Source: Glycomyces sp. NRRL B-16210 (GTDB lineage: Bacteria; Actinomycetota; Actinomycetes; Mycobacteriales; Micromonosporaceae). Taken from it: a stretch of DNA of 64,000 bases. Positions 41,457 to 51,700 of this stretch are shown here, one piece after another (the stretch's first letter is position 1; each line of letters opens with the position of its first letter). The translations under genes were made by a program, and so were the position numbers. The notes below the pieces were generated by a model that made no database searches, was not told the DNA's origin, and worked only from the letters and a program-made list of their open reading frames with translations. The stretch is taken from the NCBI RefSeq assembly GCF_000719515.1, contig NZ_JOGR01000004.1, positions 124,001-188,000 on the forward strand, in the 5' to 3' direction.

Positions 41457-42161
41457 TCAGGCCGCCTGGGGCGCGCCGCCCGGCCCTTGCGTCTCCACTT
41501 CGGAGGCGAGCGCCGCGGCGTCCGGTTCGGACGAGGCCACTTCAAGGGGCGCTGCGGCCGCCAGGGCGGCCTCGGCCGCGCGGTTGCGCTGCCAGCGCTT
41601 GGCGAACCAGCTCAGCACGAAGCCGACCGCCAGGACCGTGACGACCGAGCCGATCAGCGACTCCCAGCCCGGTCCGGCGATCGACACGATGATCAGGCCC
41701 AGGCCGACCGTGTACAGCGCCCACAGCACCCCGCCGAGGGCGGCCATGCGCGCGTAGGGGGTGCGGCCCGCGCCGGCGGCGACCCACGCGAGCGTGGTGC
41801 GCCCGGCCGGCAGGAACCGGGCCACCATGGTCGTCCGGTAGGGGTGGTCGACGACGGTGCGCTGGATGAGCCCTTCGAGTTTGAGGACCGTGCGGGTGAC
41901 CAGGCGGTTGGTCGCGCCGGTGACCACGCGCGGTCCGCGTCGGCGGATGCCCGCGCGGACCGCGCGGAAGAGCCGGTAGCCGAGGAACTCCCCCAGCCAC
42001 GACGAACCGGCCGCGCAGACCAGGAGCAGCACGACCAGCAGGGGGCTGCCGAACACGAGGCCGACCATCGCGGTCACCAGCGTCGCGCTCGGCAGCATCG
42101 GTATGAAGAAGTCCGCGACGATCATCCCCACCAGGATGAGCATCGCCCAGAAGATGATCAT
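41457..42161 (-). CDS. DedA-family membrane protein (third in window)
   Basis: A 234-residue DedA protein: ADFFIPMLPSATLVTAMVGL, the re-entrant GEFLGYRLFRAVRAG and ARFLPAGRTTLAWVAAGAGRTPYARM, then two more segments and a 45-residue Ala/Glu tail in the cytoplasm. It is a paralogue of the protein at 19641. DedA proteins move lipids across the membrane and support envelope stress tolerance; this one's cargo is unknown. It lies alone between pirin and the MMPL transporter on the minus strand. Confidence 0.88.
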   Translation of the reverse strand: MIIFWAMLILVGMIVADFFIPMLPSATLVTAMVGLVFGSPLLVVLLLVCAAGSSWLGEFLGYRLFRAVRAGIRRRGPRVVTGATNRLVTRTVLKLEGLIQRTVVDHPYRTTMVARFLPAGRTTLAWVAAGAGRTPYARMAALGGVLWALYTVGLGLIIVSIAGPGWESLIGSVVTVLAVGFVLSWFAKRWQRNRAAEAALAAAAPLEVASSEPDAAALASEVETQGPGGAPQAA

Positions 42162-42238
42162 GGGTTCCCCCGTTCACCGGCCGCCCGTGCGGTCCGGGCC
42201 GGATGCGGCATCCGGCCCGGACCGCACGGAGACGCCGG

Positions 42239-44479
42239 CTACTTGGACGCTCCGACGAGCTCGCGCTCGTCCTCGTTCGCGTCCTGGGCGAGTCGCCGCT
42301 GGAGCTTCTCCCCCTCGACGTCGACGTTCGGCAAAATGCGGTCGAGCCACTTGGGGATCCACCACGCGCCGCGGCCGACGAGCGCCATCACCGCGGGGAT
42401 GACGGCCATGCGGACGACGAACGCGTCGAAGACCACCGCGGCGGCCAGGCCGAAGCCCATCGAGGCGATGAGCGACTCGGCGCTGAAGATGAACGCGGCG
42501 AACACGCTGATCATGATGAGCGCGGCGGCGACCACCACGCGCGAGGAGTGGCCGTAGCCCTCCACGATCGCGCGCTTGGGGTCGGCGCCGTGCACGTAGG
42601 CCTCGCGCACGCGCGTCACCAGGAAGATCTGGTAGTCCATGGCGAGGCCGAACACGAGGCCGATCATGAGGATCGGCATCATCGACATGATCGGGCCGGG
42701 CTGGTCCACGTTGAACAGCTCCGCGCCCCAGCCCCACTGGAAGACCGCCACGAGCGCGCCGAGGGCGGCGAAGACGCTGAGCATGAACCCGAGCGTGGCC
42801 AGGACGGGCACCAGGATCGAGCGGAACACCAGCAGCAGGATGAGCGCGGCGAGGCCGACCACGATGAGCATGTACGGCAGCAGCGCGTCGTTGAGGTTGT
42901 CGGAGATGTCGATGTTCAGCGCGGTCGCGCCGGTCACCGCCCAGTTCGCGTCGGTGTCGTCGGCGAGGACGCCGCGGATGGCGTGGACGAGTTCGTTCGT
43001 GGCCTCGTCGGCCGGGGCGGTCTCGGGGATCACCGTGGCCATCACGGTGTCGCCCGCCTCGTTGGGGAAGGCCGCGCCGACCACGGCGATGCCGTCGATG
43101 TCGCCCAGTTCGGCGGTGATGTTCTCGGCCGCGACGGTCGCGTCCACGCCGTCGGCGAGGTCGCCGACGATCATGAGCTGGCCGTTGAAGCCCGGCCCGA
43201 AGCCTTCGCTGATGAGGTCGTACGCCTGGCGCTGGGAGGACTCCTCGGACATCGCGCCGCCGTCGGGCAGGCCGAGTTCGAGGTCCATGGCCGGGTAGGC
43301 GAGGGCGCCGAGGCCGACGACGCCGACCGCGGCGACCAGGATCGGGTGGCGGGTGATGAATCCGGCCCAGCGCTTGCCGCCGTTGGGCTTGGAGTCGTGG
43401 GCGCCCGAGGCGATGCGGCGCCGCTGGCGGGCGGTGAAGATGCGCTTGCCGGCGAATCCGGCGAAGGCCGGGAGCAGGGTCACGGCGATGAGCACCGCGA
43501 TGAGGACGGTGATGGCGGCGGCCACGGCCATCTCGGTGAGGAACGGGATGTTCACGACCGACAGGCCCAGCAGCGCGATGATGACCGTCAGCCCGGCGAA
43601 GAACACCGCCGAGCCGGCGGTGCCGACGGCGCGGCCCATGGCCTCGGCGCGGGCGCTCCTGTCCTCGACGCGGCCGTCGGCGGCGAGTTCGTTGCGGTAG
43701 CGCGAGAGGATGAACAGCGCGTAGTCGATGCCGACGGCGAGGCCGATCATGGAGGCGAGCGTGCCGGTCGACTCGCTGACGTTCATGAACGAGGTGGCGG
43801 CGAGGATTCCGGCGGTGGTGAGGGCGACGCCGAGCACCGCGGTGACGATCGGCAGGCCCGCGGCCAGCAGGGCGCCGAAGGTGACGACCAGGACGATGAG
43901 GGCCACGCCGATGCCGATGAGCTCGGTGGCGCTGGTCTCGGGGATGCCCTGGAGCATGTCGCCGGTGACGACGATGCGCACGCCCTGCCCTTCGGCGTCG
44001 GCGATGGCGTCCTCGAGGTAGTGGACGGTCGACTCGGAGAGCTCCATGCCGGGCTCGGTGTAGGCGACCTGCATGACGCCGATGGTCTCGTCCTCGGCCG
44101 AGAGCATCCCGATCGGGTTGCCGTCGGGGTCGGTCGCGAGCGGGCTGGTGACGCCCGCGAGCTGCGGGGAGGCCTCCATGACCGCGGTGAGGTCGTCGAT
44201 GACGGCGGCGTTGGACTCGGCGGTCAGCGGTTCGCCGTTCTCGGATTCGAACACGATCTGGGCGCTGCCGCCGTCGGCGTTCATCTCGGGGAAGCGGTCT
44301 TCGAGGAGGTCGAAGGCCTCCTGGGATTCGGTGCCGGGGAGGACGAACTCGGGGTTCGTCTCCTGCTGCAAGGTGGCGGCTGCGGCGCCGACGCCGCCTA
44401 CGATGAGGACCCAGACTGCGAGGACGAGCCATCGCAGCCGGTAGGATCCTCTGCCGAGACGGTAGAGGAAGGTGGCCAC
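42239..44479 (-). CDS. MMPL/RND-type transporter
   Basis: A 746-residue membrane transporter with the two-fold MMPL plan: segment 1 near residues 15-35, a large outer domain (about 40-170), five segments around GLAVGIDYALFILSRYRNEL, a second outer domain (about 370-500) and a last set of segments around GLVFGLAMDYQIFLVTRVREAYV. The two (G)xDYxxFxxxR motifs hold the proton-relay Asp-Tyr pairs. MMPL proteins export lipids or drugs. I used the GTG at 44479 with GGAG nine bases upstream; a TTG at 44494 is possible. Lies 165 bases downstream of a TetR gene on the same strand. Confidence 0.93.
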   Translation of the reverse strand: MATFLYRLGRGSYRLRWLVLAVWVLIVGGVGAAAATLQQETNPEFVLPGTESQEAFDLLEDRFPEMNADGGSAQIVFESENGEPLTAESNAAVIDDLTAVMEASPQLAGVTSPLATDPDGNPIGMLSAEDETIGVMQVAYTEPGMELSESTVHYLEDAIADAEGQGVRIVVTGDMLQGIPETSATELIGIGVALIVLVVTFGALLAAGLPIVTAVLGVALTTAGILAATSFMNVSESTGTLASMIGLAVGIDYALFILSRYRNELAADGRVEDRSARAEAMGRAVGTAGSAVFFAGLTVIIALLGLSVVNIPFLTEMAVAAAITVLIAVLIAVTLLPAFAGFAGKRIFTARQRRRIASGAHDSKPNGGKRWAGFITRHPILVAAVGVVGLGALAYPAMDLELGLPDGGAMSEESSQRQAYDLISEGFGPGFNGQLMIVGDLADGVDATVAAENITAELGDIDGIAVVGAAFPNEAGDTVMATVIPETAPADEATNELVHAIRGVLADDTDANWAVTGATALNIDISDNLNDALLPYMLIVVGLAALILLLVFRSILVPVLATLGFMLSVFAALGALVAVFQWGWGAELFNVDQPGPIMSMMPILMIGLVFGLAMDYQIFLVTRVREAYVHGADPKRAIVEGYGHSSRVVVAAALIMISVFAAFIFSAESLIASMGFGLAAAVVFDAFVVRMAVIPAVMALVGRGAWWIPKWLDRILPNVDVEGEKLQRRLAQDANEDERELVGASK

Positions 44480-44490
44480 GGTCGGGTGCT

Positions 44491-44506
44491 CCAATCGGAT
44501 GATTGG
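44491..44506. promoter_or_regulatory. Inverted repeat just before the MMPL gene
   Basis: CCAATC and GATTGG are complements around a 4-base centre, 12 bases upstream of the GTG start. It differs from the operator before the TetR gene, so it is either another regulator's site or a leader hairpin around the ribosome site. Confidence 0.45.
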
Positions 44507-44644
44507 CCGGTCCCGCCTGCCTGAGCAGCGTGTGCGCAGTGGGTGTGCGGCGGAACCGGTCGGGTGGTGTTCGCCGTCGACGTTGACGGCGCTGGGTTTC
44601 CTGGTTCGCGTCTGTTCAGTTGTGCGTCGTGGGTCCGGGCCGGT

Positions 44645-45268
44645 TCAGGCCGCGGGCGGTCGGGTGATGCCCCGCTCGAAGACGGCGAAGCCCTCGGTGA
44701 TCGCCTCGGTCAGGCTGCGGTCGCCGGGGTCGGTGAGCCACTGCTCGTTGGAGGTCTTCATGGCGACGAGCGCGGCGCCGAGGAGCAGGCGCGGGTAGAG
44801 GTCCTCGGGCCGGGTGCCGGTGGCTTCGGCGACGATCCCGAGGGCCTCGGCGAACAGCTCCATGAACTGGCCCGACTGCTCCTTGATGAGCGCGGGCGAG
44901 GCGTGGATGAGCTGTTCGCGGCATTGGAGTTCGACGAGGTCGAAGCGCTCGCCGATGCGCATGTCGATGCACGCGTCGCGCAGCGCGTCCCAGACCGGCT
45001 GGTCCTTGACGCGCTCGCGGAGGTTCGCCACGAGTTGCAGTGTCATGTCGTGGAAGTCGTGGAGGAGCGCCGCTTCCTTGTTCGGGAAGTAGTTGTGGAA
45101 GGTGCGCGTCGACACGCCGGCCTTCGCGGCGATCTCGTCGGCCGTGACGGCCTCGATCCCGCCCTTCTCCATCGCCAGGCGCAGGGTGGCTTCGCTGAGG
45201 GCCGCCTTGGTGGCGGCCTTCTTGCGTTCGCGCAGCCCTGGATCGCGCAGTCCCGTGGAGTCGGCCAT
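44645..45268 (-). CDS. TetR-family regulator, probably of the MMPL transporter
   Basis: A 207-residue regulator: LRERKKAATKAALSEATLRLAMEKGGIEAVTADEIAAKAGVSTRTFHNYFPNKEAALL is a classic TetR DNA-binding domain (HNYFxNKE), followed by a helical ligand domain. The ATG at 45268 sits immediately inside a large palindrome that should be its own operator. The MMPL gene follows on the same strand after 165 bases, an arrangement typical of self-regulated efflux pairs. Confidence 0.9.
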   Translation of the reverse strand: MADSTGLRDPGLRERKKAATKAALSEATLRLAMEKGGIEAVTADEIAAKAGVSTRTFHNYFPNKEAALLHDFHDMTLQLVANLRERVKDQPVWDALRDACIDMRIGERFDLVELQCREQLIHASPALIKEQSGQFMELFAEALGIVAEATGTRPEDLYPRLLLGAALVAMKTSNEQWLTDPGDRSLTEAITEGFAVFERGITRPPAA

Positions 45269-45269
45269 G

Positions 45270-45296
45270 CCGGCAACCCTAACCGGAGGTTGCCGG
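45270..45296. promoter_or_regulatory. Operator of the TetR/MMPL unit
   Basis: CCGGCAACC (45270-45278) and GGTTGCCGG (45288-45296) are exact complements with a 9-base centre, ending one base before the TetR start codon. Repressor binding here would block the gene's own transcription. Confidence 0.75.
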
Positions 45297-45359
45297 TGTT
45301 CACAAGATGCTCAGAAGGAAATTTTGCAGAGAGTGCAAGTTCGCCGGTTCGGGGTGGCC

Positions 45360-46388
45360 TCAAGCGATCGGGGCCACACAGGTCACGCCGGGCACGGTCC
45401 ACTCGACGGTGGGCGCGTTCTCGCCGGTCGGGTCCACGCGGGTGACCACGCCGGTGTGCTGGCAGGCCACCAGGAGCGTCCCGTCGCCGGTGAGCACCGC
45501 GTCCCGGGGCCAGGCCGCGCCGACCGGGACGGCCCGCACGAGCTCGCCGTCCCCGGGTTCGACGGCGACGAGCTGGTCGGTGCCGCGGACGGTGATGTAC
45601 ACCAGGCCGCGCTCGGGGTCGGCGACGACGGCCGCCGGGGCCGGCGCGGGGGACGGCTCGTCCAATCCGATGTCGGGCAGCGCCGCCAGGTCGGCGACCT
45701 CGCCGCTCGGCAGGGGCACGACCGGGCCGAGGAAGAAGGTGGCCGAGCGCTCGTCGAAGGTGCCGGTGACGACCGCGTTCGCCAGCTCCCCCGCGATGAC
45801 GGCGCGGTTGCCGGAGAAGGCGAGGTGCCGCGGGCCGAAGCCCGGTTCGAGCGCGGTGGTCGCGGCGGGCGTGAGCTTGCCCTCCTCGCCGAGGTCGAAG
45901 GCGTGGATGCGGTCGGAGCCGAGGTCGACCACGAGGACGCGGCCCTCGCGGCACACGACCTGGTGCGCGTGCGGACCGGACTGGCGGTCGGGGTCCGGAC
46001 CGGAACCGGTCAGCTTGAACACCTCGACGGCCGGGGCGAGCTGGCCGTCCTCGCCGATCGGCAGGACCGCGACGGAGGCGCCGCCGCCGTCCCCGTCGCC
46101 GTAGTTGGCGACCAGCAGCCAGCGCCCGCTCGGGTCGACCGTGGCGTGGCAGGGGTTGTTGCCCCCCGTGGACTGGCCCTGTCCCAGGCGTTCGAGGGCG
46201 AAGTCCTCGCCGAGGCGCCAGGCCCCGGCGAAGCCCGGCTCGGTCTCGGTGAGGGTGTAGACCGCCTCGGGGCCGACGTGGACCCACGAGGGGTTGACCA
46301 CGGGCGCCGGGGTGCCGAGCCCGTCCGGGCCGGCGACGACCAGACCGGGGCCGCCTTCAGTCGTGTAATCGCCTAGGAGGTACCGCAT
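45360..46388 (-). CDS. Lactonase family, seven-bladed beta-propeller
   Basis: A 342-residue protein of the 6-phosphogluconolactonase/YbhE-type lactonase family. Propeller phrases include NPCHATVDPSGRWLLVANYGDG, SGPHAHQVVCREGRVLVVDLGSDRI, GFGPRHLAFSG and PRDAVLTGDGTLLVACQHTG; the His in SGPHAHQV and the Arg in GPRH are typical active-site positions. It may hydrolyse a sugar lactone, but other uses are known. The ATG at 46388 has TAGGAT seven bases upstream and no ribosome site. It is divergent from msrB with 59 bases between. Confidence 0.85.
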   Translation of the reverse strand: MRYLLGDYTTEGGPGLVVAGPDGLGTPAPVVNPSWVHVGPEAVYTLTETEPGFAGAWRLGEDFALERLGQGQSTGGNNPCHATVDPSGRWLLVANYGDGDGGGASVAVLPIGEDGQLAPAVEVFKLTGSGPDPDRQSGPHAHQVVCREGRVLVVDLGSDRIHAFDLGEEGKLTPAATTALEPGFGPRHLAFSGNRAVIAGELANAVVTGTFDERSATFFLGPVVPLPSGEVADLAALPDIGLDEPSPAPAPAAVVADPERGLVYITVRGTDQLVAVEPGDGELVRAVPVGAAWPRDAVLTGDGTLLVACQHTGVVTRVDPTGENAPTVEWTVPGVTCVAPIA

Positions 46389-46447
46389 GTGGCCGATCCT
46401 AGCCGCACGAGCACGGAAGGACGCGACCTCGTGCCTACACTTGGGGT

Positions 46448-46858
46448 ATGGGTTCGGATAGCAGGAGTGACGAGCAGTGGCGGGAGCGGCTCAGCCGCGA
46501 CGAGTACCGGGTGCTGCGCGAGGGCGGCACCGAGGCGCCGTGGACGGGCGAGTACGTCGACGAGAAGCGCCGCGGCGTGTACCGGTGCAGGGCATGCGGT
46601 TCCGAGCTGTTCGCCTCCGACACCAAGTTCGACTCGCACTGCGGGTGGCCCTCGTTCTGGACGCCGATGGCGGGCGAGCGGGTGAAGCTGCTGGAGGACG
46701 ACAGCCTGGGGATGCGCCGCACCGAGGTGCGCTGCGCGAACTGCGACTCGCACCTGGGCCACGTGTTCTACGGCGAGGGCTGGGACAACCCCGACGACGC
46801 CCGCTTCTGCATCAACTCGATCAGCCTCACGCTGGAGCCGGTCCCTGACGAGGCCTGA
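46448..46858 (+). CDS. msrB: Peptide methionine (R)-S-oxide reductase
   Basis: A 136-residue MsrB that repairs methionine-R-sulfoxide. The catalytic Cys is in DDARFCINSISL, the zinc ligands in CRACGSELF and CANCDSHLGHVF, and the substrate pocket in SHCGWPSFW. The resolving Cys typical of some MsrB proteins is absent at the usual place. The ATG at 46448 has TACACT six bases upstream and no ribosome site, so it is probably leaderless. Confidence 0.96.
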   Translation: MGSDSRSDEQWRERLSRDEYRVLREGGTEAPWTGEYVDEKRRGVYRCRACGSELFASDTKFDSHCGWPSFWTPMAGERVKLLEDDSLGMRRTEVRCANCDSHLGHVFYGEGWDNPDDARFCINSISLTLEPVPDEA

Positions 46859-47116
46859 GCCTGAGCGCGCCTTCGCGGCGGTGATCCTCCACACGTGACG
46901 GTGCCTCCCGGGCGCGGCGGGCCCGACGCGGGGCGGCATCGCCCGAAACCGACGGATTCTGGCCGGCGGCGCGAACCCGCGCCGACCTCGACTCGGCGAG
47001 TCCGCCGCCCGGTGACCGCCTCCTCGCGGGCATCCCGGACGGCCGCAGGCGCTCGCGCGGTGCCCGACTAAGCTCACCTTCGTCCCCTGCTCCCCGAAAG
47101 TGAAGAGAGGCCGAGG
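46859..47116. other. Intergenic region, no gene seen
   Basis: About 258 bases between msrB and the kinase gene. I see no coding frame with family resemblance and no clear terminator. GAGAGG just before 47117 may assist kinase translation. Confidence 0.4.
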
Positions 47117-48679
47117 GTGGAACCCGGGAACCTGATCGCTGGCCGCTACCGCCTTGAGCAACGCCTCGCCGCCGGCGGCATGGGCGAGGTGTGGCGCGGC
47201 ACCGACACCCGGCTCAACCGCGTCGTCGCCATCAAACTCCTCCACGCCGGACTCTCGGGGAACGACCGCTTCCGCGCCCGCTTCCACCAGGAGGCCCAGG
47301 CGGTCGCCGCGCTCCAGTCCCCCGGCATCGTCGCCCTCTACGACTACGGCGAGGAGCACGGCCCCGAGGGCCTGGTCTCCTACCTCATCATGGAGCTCGT
47401 CCGCGGCCAGGCGCTCGACAACGTCCTGCGCCAGCGCGGGCGCCTCTCCCCCGCCGAGACCCTGCGGATCGTGGCCGCGGCCGCCGACGCGCTCGACGTC
47501 GCCCACCGCGCCCACATCATCCACCGCGACATCAAGCCGGGGAACCTGCTCATCGACCCCGAGGGCGGGGCCAAGATCGTCGACTTCGGCATCGCGTCCG
47601 CGCGCGGCCAGGCCGGGCTCACCGAGACCGGCACCGTCATGGGGACGCTCGCCTACGCCTCGCCCGAGCAGTTGGCCGGTCGCGAGCTCACCGGCGCGAC
47701 CGACGTCTACTCGCTCGGGATCGTCGCCTACGAGTGCCTCTCGGGCCGCCCGCCGTTCAGCGGCAGCGACCCGGCGGCGATCATCACCGGCCACATGACC
47801 GGCCAGCCCGCGCCGCTGCCGCCCGACATCCCCGGTCCGGTGGGCCAGATCATCATGCGCTGCCTGGCGAAGGACCCGAGCCAGCGGTTCGCCTCGGCCG
47901 CCGAGCTCGCCCGCGTGTGCCGCGCCGGCGGCATGGGCGGCGGCACGACCGCGATCCTCTCCCCCATGCAGTCCTCCCCGCCGAACTCGCAGGCCACGCG
48001 CGTCATGTCCCCGGGCGCCGCGCCGGCGATGGCGGCCGGGGTCGCGCAGGCGCACACCTCGCCGCAGCCGGCCTACCAGGACGAGTACGGCGCGGCCACC
48101 GGCCAGTTCGGCGCCGGGCCCGACGACCCGCCGCTGCCGCCCCCGCGCGAGGCCGAGGAGGCCAAGCGCAACCCGACCGGGCCGATCCTCGTGGTCGTGG
48201 CCGGGATCGCGGTGCTCGTCGCCGCGCTCGTCATCTGGGGGCCGTGGGGCGGCGACGACGACAAGGACCTGGCCGACGAGAACTCGGCCACGGCCGAGGC
48301 GACCACCGACGAGGCTCCGGAGGAGACCACCGCGGAGCAGGAGCAGACCGCCGAGCAGGACGCGAACACCGACGACGGCGGCGGGAACGACGACCAGAAC
48401 AACGGGTCGAACGGCGGCAACGACGACACCGACGAGGGACCCGAGCTGTACGAGCTCGACGACTACATCGGCGAGAACCTCAACGAGGTCATCGCCGAGC
48501 TCCAGGGCGACGGACTCACCAACCTCTTCTGGAACGTCGTGACCCCTGAGGGCGAGTTCGTGTCCTGCGAGATCATCAGCCAGAGCGTCCCGGAGGGCCG
48601 CGAGATCAGCGAGCACACCCAGCTCACCTTCACGTACGTGAACACCGACGACTCGTGCCTCCCCGAGAACCGGGGCTAG
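47117..48679 (+). CDS. Receptor-type Ser/Thr protein kinase with PASTA-like tail
   Basis: A 520-residue Hanks-type kinase. The kinase domain (residues 8-270) has all key parts: LAAGGMGEVW, VAIKLL, HRDIKPGN, DFGIAS, an activation loop with TETGTVMGTLAYASPEQLAG, and DVYSLGIVAYE. A Pro/Ala-rich juxtamembrane stretch leads to one membrane segment at about 353-374, then a very acidic, Thr/Asn/Gly-rich linker (378-445) and an outer PASTA-like domain (about 446-510) that may bind cell-wall fragments. The start is a GTG with weak GAGAGG upstream. GarA and the PP2C-like protein in this window are the kinds of partner such kinases have. Confidence 0.93.
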   Translation: MEPGNLIAGRYRLEQRLAAGGMGEVWRGTDTRLNRVVAIKLLHAGLSGNDRFRARFHQEAQAVAALQSPGIVALYDYGEEHGPEGLVSYLIMELVRGQALDNVLRQRGRLSPAETLRIVAAAADALDVAHRAHIIHRDIKPGNLLIDPEGGAKIVDFGIASARGQAGLTETGTVMGTLAYASPEQLAGRELTGATDVYSLGIVAYECLSGRPPFSGSDPAAIITGHMTGQPAPLPPDIPGPVGQIIMRCLAKDPSQRFASAAELARVCRAGGMGGGTTAILSPMQSSPPNSQATRVMSPGAAPAMAAGVAQAHTSPQPAYQDEYGAATGQFGAGPDDPPLPPPREAEEAKRNPTGPILVVVAGIAVLVAALVIWGPWGGDDDKDLADENSATAEATTDEAPEETTAEQEQTAEQDANTDDGGGNDDQNNGSNGGNDDTDEGPELYELDDYIGENLNEVIAELQGDGLTNLFWNVVTPEGEFVSCEIISQSVPEGREISEHTQLTFTYVNTDDSCLPENRG

Positions 48680-48693
48680 CGCCGGAACCGTGA

Positions 48694-48724
48694 GAGGGGC
48701 GCGGCCTTGAGGGCCGCGCCCCTC
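48694..48724 (+). terminator. Terminator after the kinase gene
   Basis: GAGGGGCGCGGCC and GGCCGCGCCCCTC pair perfectly (13 bp) around TTGAG, 14 bases past the stop. No U tract follows, as is common in such GC-rich genomes. Confidence 0.75.
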
Positions 48725-48781
48725 GCCGTCTCCGGACCGTCCGCCGTCCGCCTCGCGGCGGGCTCGGCGAGAATGAGTGCC

Positions 48782-51700
48782 ATGCCGCAACCGCCAGCGC
48801 TGCCCGAACTGCCGATCCGCGAAGCGCTTCCCGACCTCCTCGACGCGGTCGCCCGGACCGGGACCGCGGTACTCGCCGCGCCGCCGGGCACCGGCAAGAC
48901 CACCCTCGCCCCGCTGGCCCTCGCGGGGCTCATCGACGCCGGCGCGACGGCGGTCCCGCGCCGGGTGCTCGTCGCCGAACCGCGCCGCCTCGCCACGCGG
49001 GCCGCCGCCTCCCGCATGGCCGCGATCCTCGGCGAGAAGGTCGGCGAACGGGTCGGCTACCAGATCAGGGGCGATACGCGCCGGTCGGCGGCCACGCGGG
49101 TCGAGGTCGTGACGACCGGGGTGCTCCTCAACCGGCTCCTGGCCGACCCCGAGCTGCCCGGCGTGGACCTCGTCATGCTCGACGAGTGCCACGAGCGGCA
49201 CCTGGAGACCGACACCGCCAGCGCCTTCCTCGCCGAGGCCCGCCAGGTCCTCCGGCCCGACCTCGCGATCGTCGCCGCCTCGGCGACCGCCGACATCGGG
49301 CTCTGGACCGCGCTCCTGGGCTTGGCCGGCGCGCCCGCGCCCGCCGTCAGCTCCGAGCCGATGCGCCACCCGGTGCGGATGCACTGGGCCCCGCCGCGAA
49401 CGCGCCTGAACCCGCCTGACGGGCTGCGGGTCGACCCGCGGTTCCTCAGCCACGTCGCGCACGTGATCGGCCAGGCCCTCGACACGGGGATCGACACCGC
49501 TGCGGAGGGAGGCGCCGTAGGCGACGTGCTTGTCTTTCTGCCGGGAGCGGCCGAGATCCGGCGCGTGGCCGAGCAGCTTGCTTACCTCGACTCCGATGTA
49601 TATCCATTGCACGGCTCGGTCTCGCCCGCCGAGCAGGACCGCGCGATGCGGGCCGGCGAGCGCCGCAGGGTAGTCCTCGCCACCGACATCGCCGAGTCGA
49701 GCCTGACCGTCCCCGGGGTCCGGATCGTCGTGGACGCCGGACTCGCGCGCCGGCCGATCGTGGACCACGCCCGGGGCCTGCCGGGGCTAACGACCACCAA
49801 CGCCTCCCGCGCCTCGACCGCCCAGCGCGCGGGCCGCGCCGGGCGCGAAGGGCCCGGCGAGGTCTGGCGGTGCTGGAGCGAGGCCGAGCACGGCCTCCGC
49901 AGCGCCCAGCCCGCCCCCGACATCGCCTGTTCGGACCTCACCGCGTTCCGGCTCCAGGCCGCGTGCTGGGGCACGCCGGTGGAGGAGCTGGCGCTGCCGG
50001 GCAGGCCGCCGGCGGGGGCGATCGAAGCGGCCGAGGCGACCCTCGTGTCGCTCGGCGCGATCGACGCAGACGGGAACGCGACCGAGCGCGGCAGAACCTT
50101 GGCGAAGGTGGGGCTGCATCCGCGCTTGGCGCGGGCACTTCTGGACGGCGCCGAGAGGGTCGGCTCGGTCAAGGCCACCGAAGTGGCCGCGCTCCTGGGA
50201 TTGGACCGCCGCGGCAAGGGAGACGATCTGCTGGCGCAGTGGCGGCAGTTGCGCGCCGCCAGGGACCGCCCGTGGCGCGCGGAGGTCGCGCGGCTCGCCC
50301 GCAATGTGCCCAGCCGCGACCGGTCGGTGAGCGACGACGAGGCCGCAGCCACGGTGATCGCCCTGGCGTTCCCCGAAAGGGTCGGCAGACGCCAAGGGGG
50401 CCAATGGCTCACGGTCGCCGGGACCGGCGCGGTGTCCAGTGAGGGCTCCTCGCTGGCCGGGAGCGAGTGGCTCGCGATCGCCGACGCCGACCGCTCCCCC
50501 GGGCGGGCCGCCGCCCTCATCCGGGCGGCCGTGCCCATCGACGGGGAGCTGGCGTGCGAACTGGTCGGCGACGAACGGAGCGAGCGGGTCGAGTGGGACG
50601 CGGACCGCCGCGACGTGGTCGCACGGAAGGTGCGCACGCTCGGGGCGATCGAGGTCGCCTCCGAGCCGCTGCGCGAGCCCGATCGCGCTCTGGTGGCCGC
50701 GGCGCTCGCCGAAGGGCTGCGGCGCGAAGGGCTCGGCCTGTTGCGGTGGTCGACCGACGCGAAGCGGCTGCGGGAGCGGATGGCGTTCTGCCACGAGCGG
50801 CTCGGCGAGCCGTGGGCGGACGTGTCCGACGCCGCCCTGACCGCGAGCACCGACTGGCTGGAGCCGTGGTGGTCGCGGGCGCGACGCCGCTCCGACGTCG
50901 AGCGGCTCCCAGTCGGGCAGGCGCTTCGCAACCTACTTCCATGGCGTGCGGGCATCGACGAGACCGCCCCCGAGTCGCTCGCGGTGCCGAGCGGACGCGA
51001 AGCGCGCGTGGACTACTCGGGCGAGACCCCCGTGCTCGCCGTCAAGCTCCAGGAGATGTTCGGCGCGCGCGACACCCCGCGGATCGCCGGCGTGCCGGTC
51101 CTGCTGCACCTGCTCAGCCCGGCCGGGCGGCCGCTGGCGGTCACCGCCGACCTCAAGTCGTTCTGGGAGGGGCCGTACCGGGAGGTGCGCAAGGAGATGC
51201 GCGGGCGGTACCCGAAGCACCCGTGGCCGGAGGACCCGTACGCGGAGGCGCCGACCGCGAGGGTCAAGCGGCGGCCGCGCTTAGGCCAGCCAGCTTTCAA
51301 AAGGCAGGAGCATCCAGGTGCCCCACAGGGCCGCGGCGATCGTGGCGATCGAGAACAGGAAGATCCAGCCCCCGGCCGGGACCGGCGTGATCCCCGCGAG
51401 CTGGTCGGCGTCCGACTGGCCCGAGCGGCGCCCGCGGCGGCGGCGCGCGCCCAGCTCCAGCACCGGCTTGACCGCGCCGAACAGCAGCAGCCAGGCCCCC
51501 GCGTAGGCCGCGACGGTCTGCACGATCGCGTTGCCGTACCAGGTCGCGGCGAACACGCCCGCGCCCGTCACGAGCAGCGCCAGAGCGCCGTACCAGTTGC
51601 GGATGAACACGAGCATCACCGCCAAGAGCACCAGCGTGATCCACAGGAGCAGCGTGATCAGGCCCGCGCCGGTCAAAGCCGCCGCGCCGAGCCCGAGCGC

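Noticed and set aside
46373..49768. 1131-codon minus-strand open frame across msrB, kinase and hrpB
   Set aside because: It is antisense to three well-supported genes and has low-complexity, motif-free composition.
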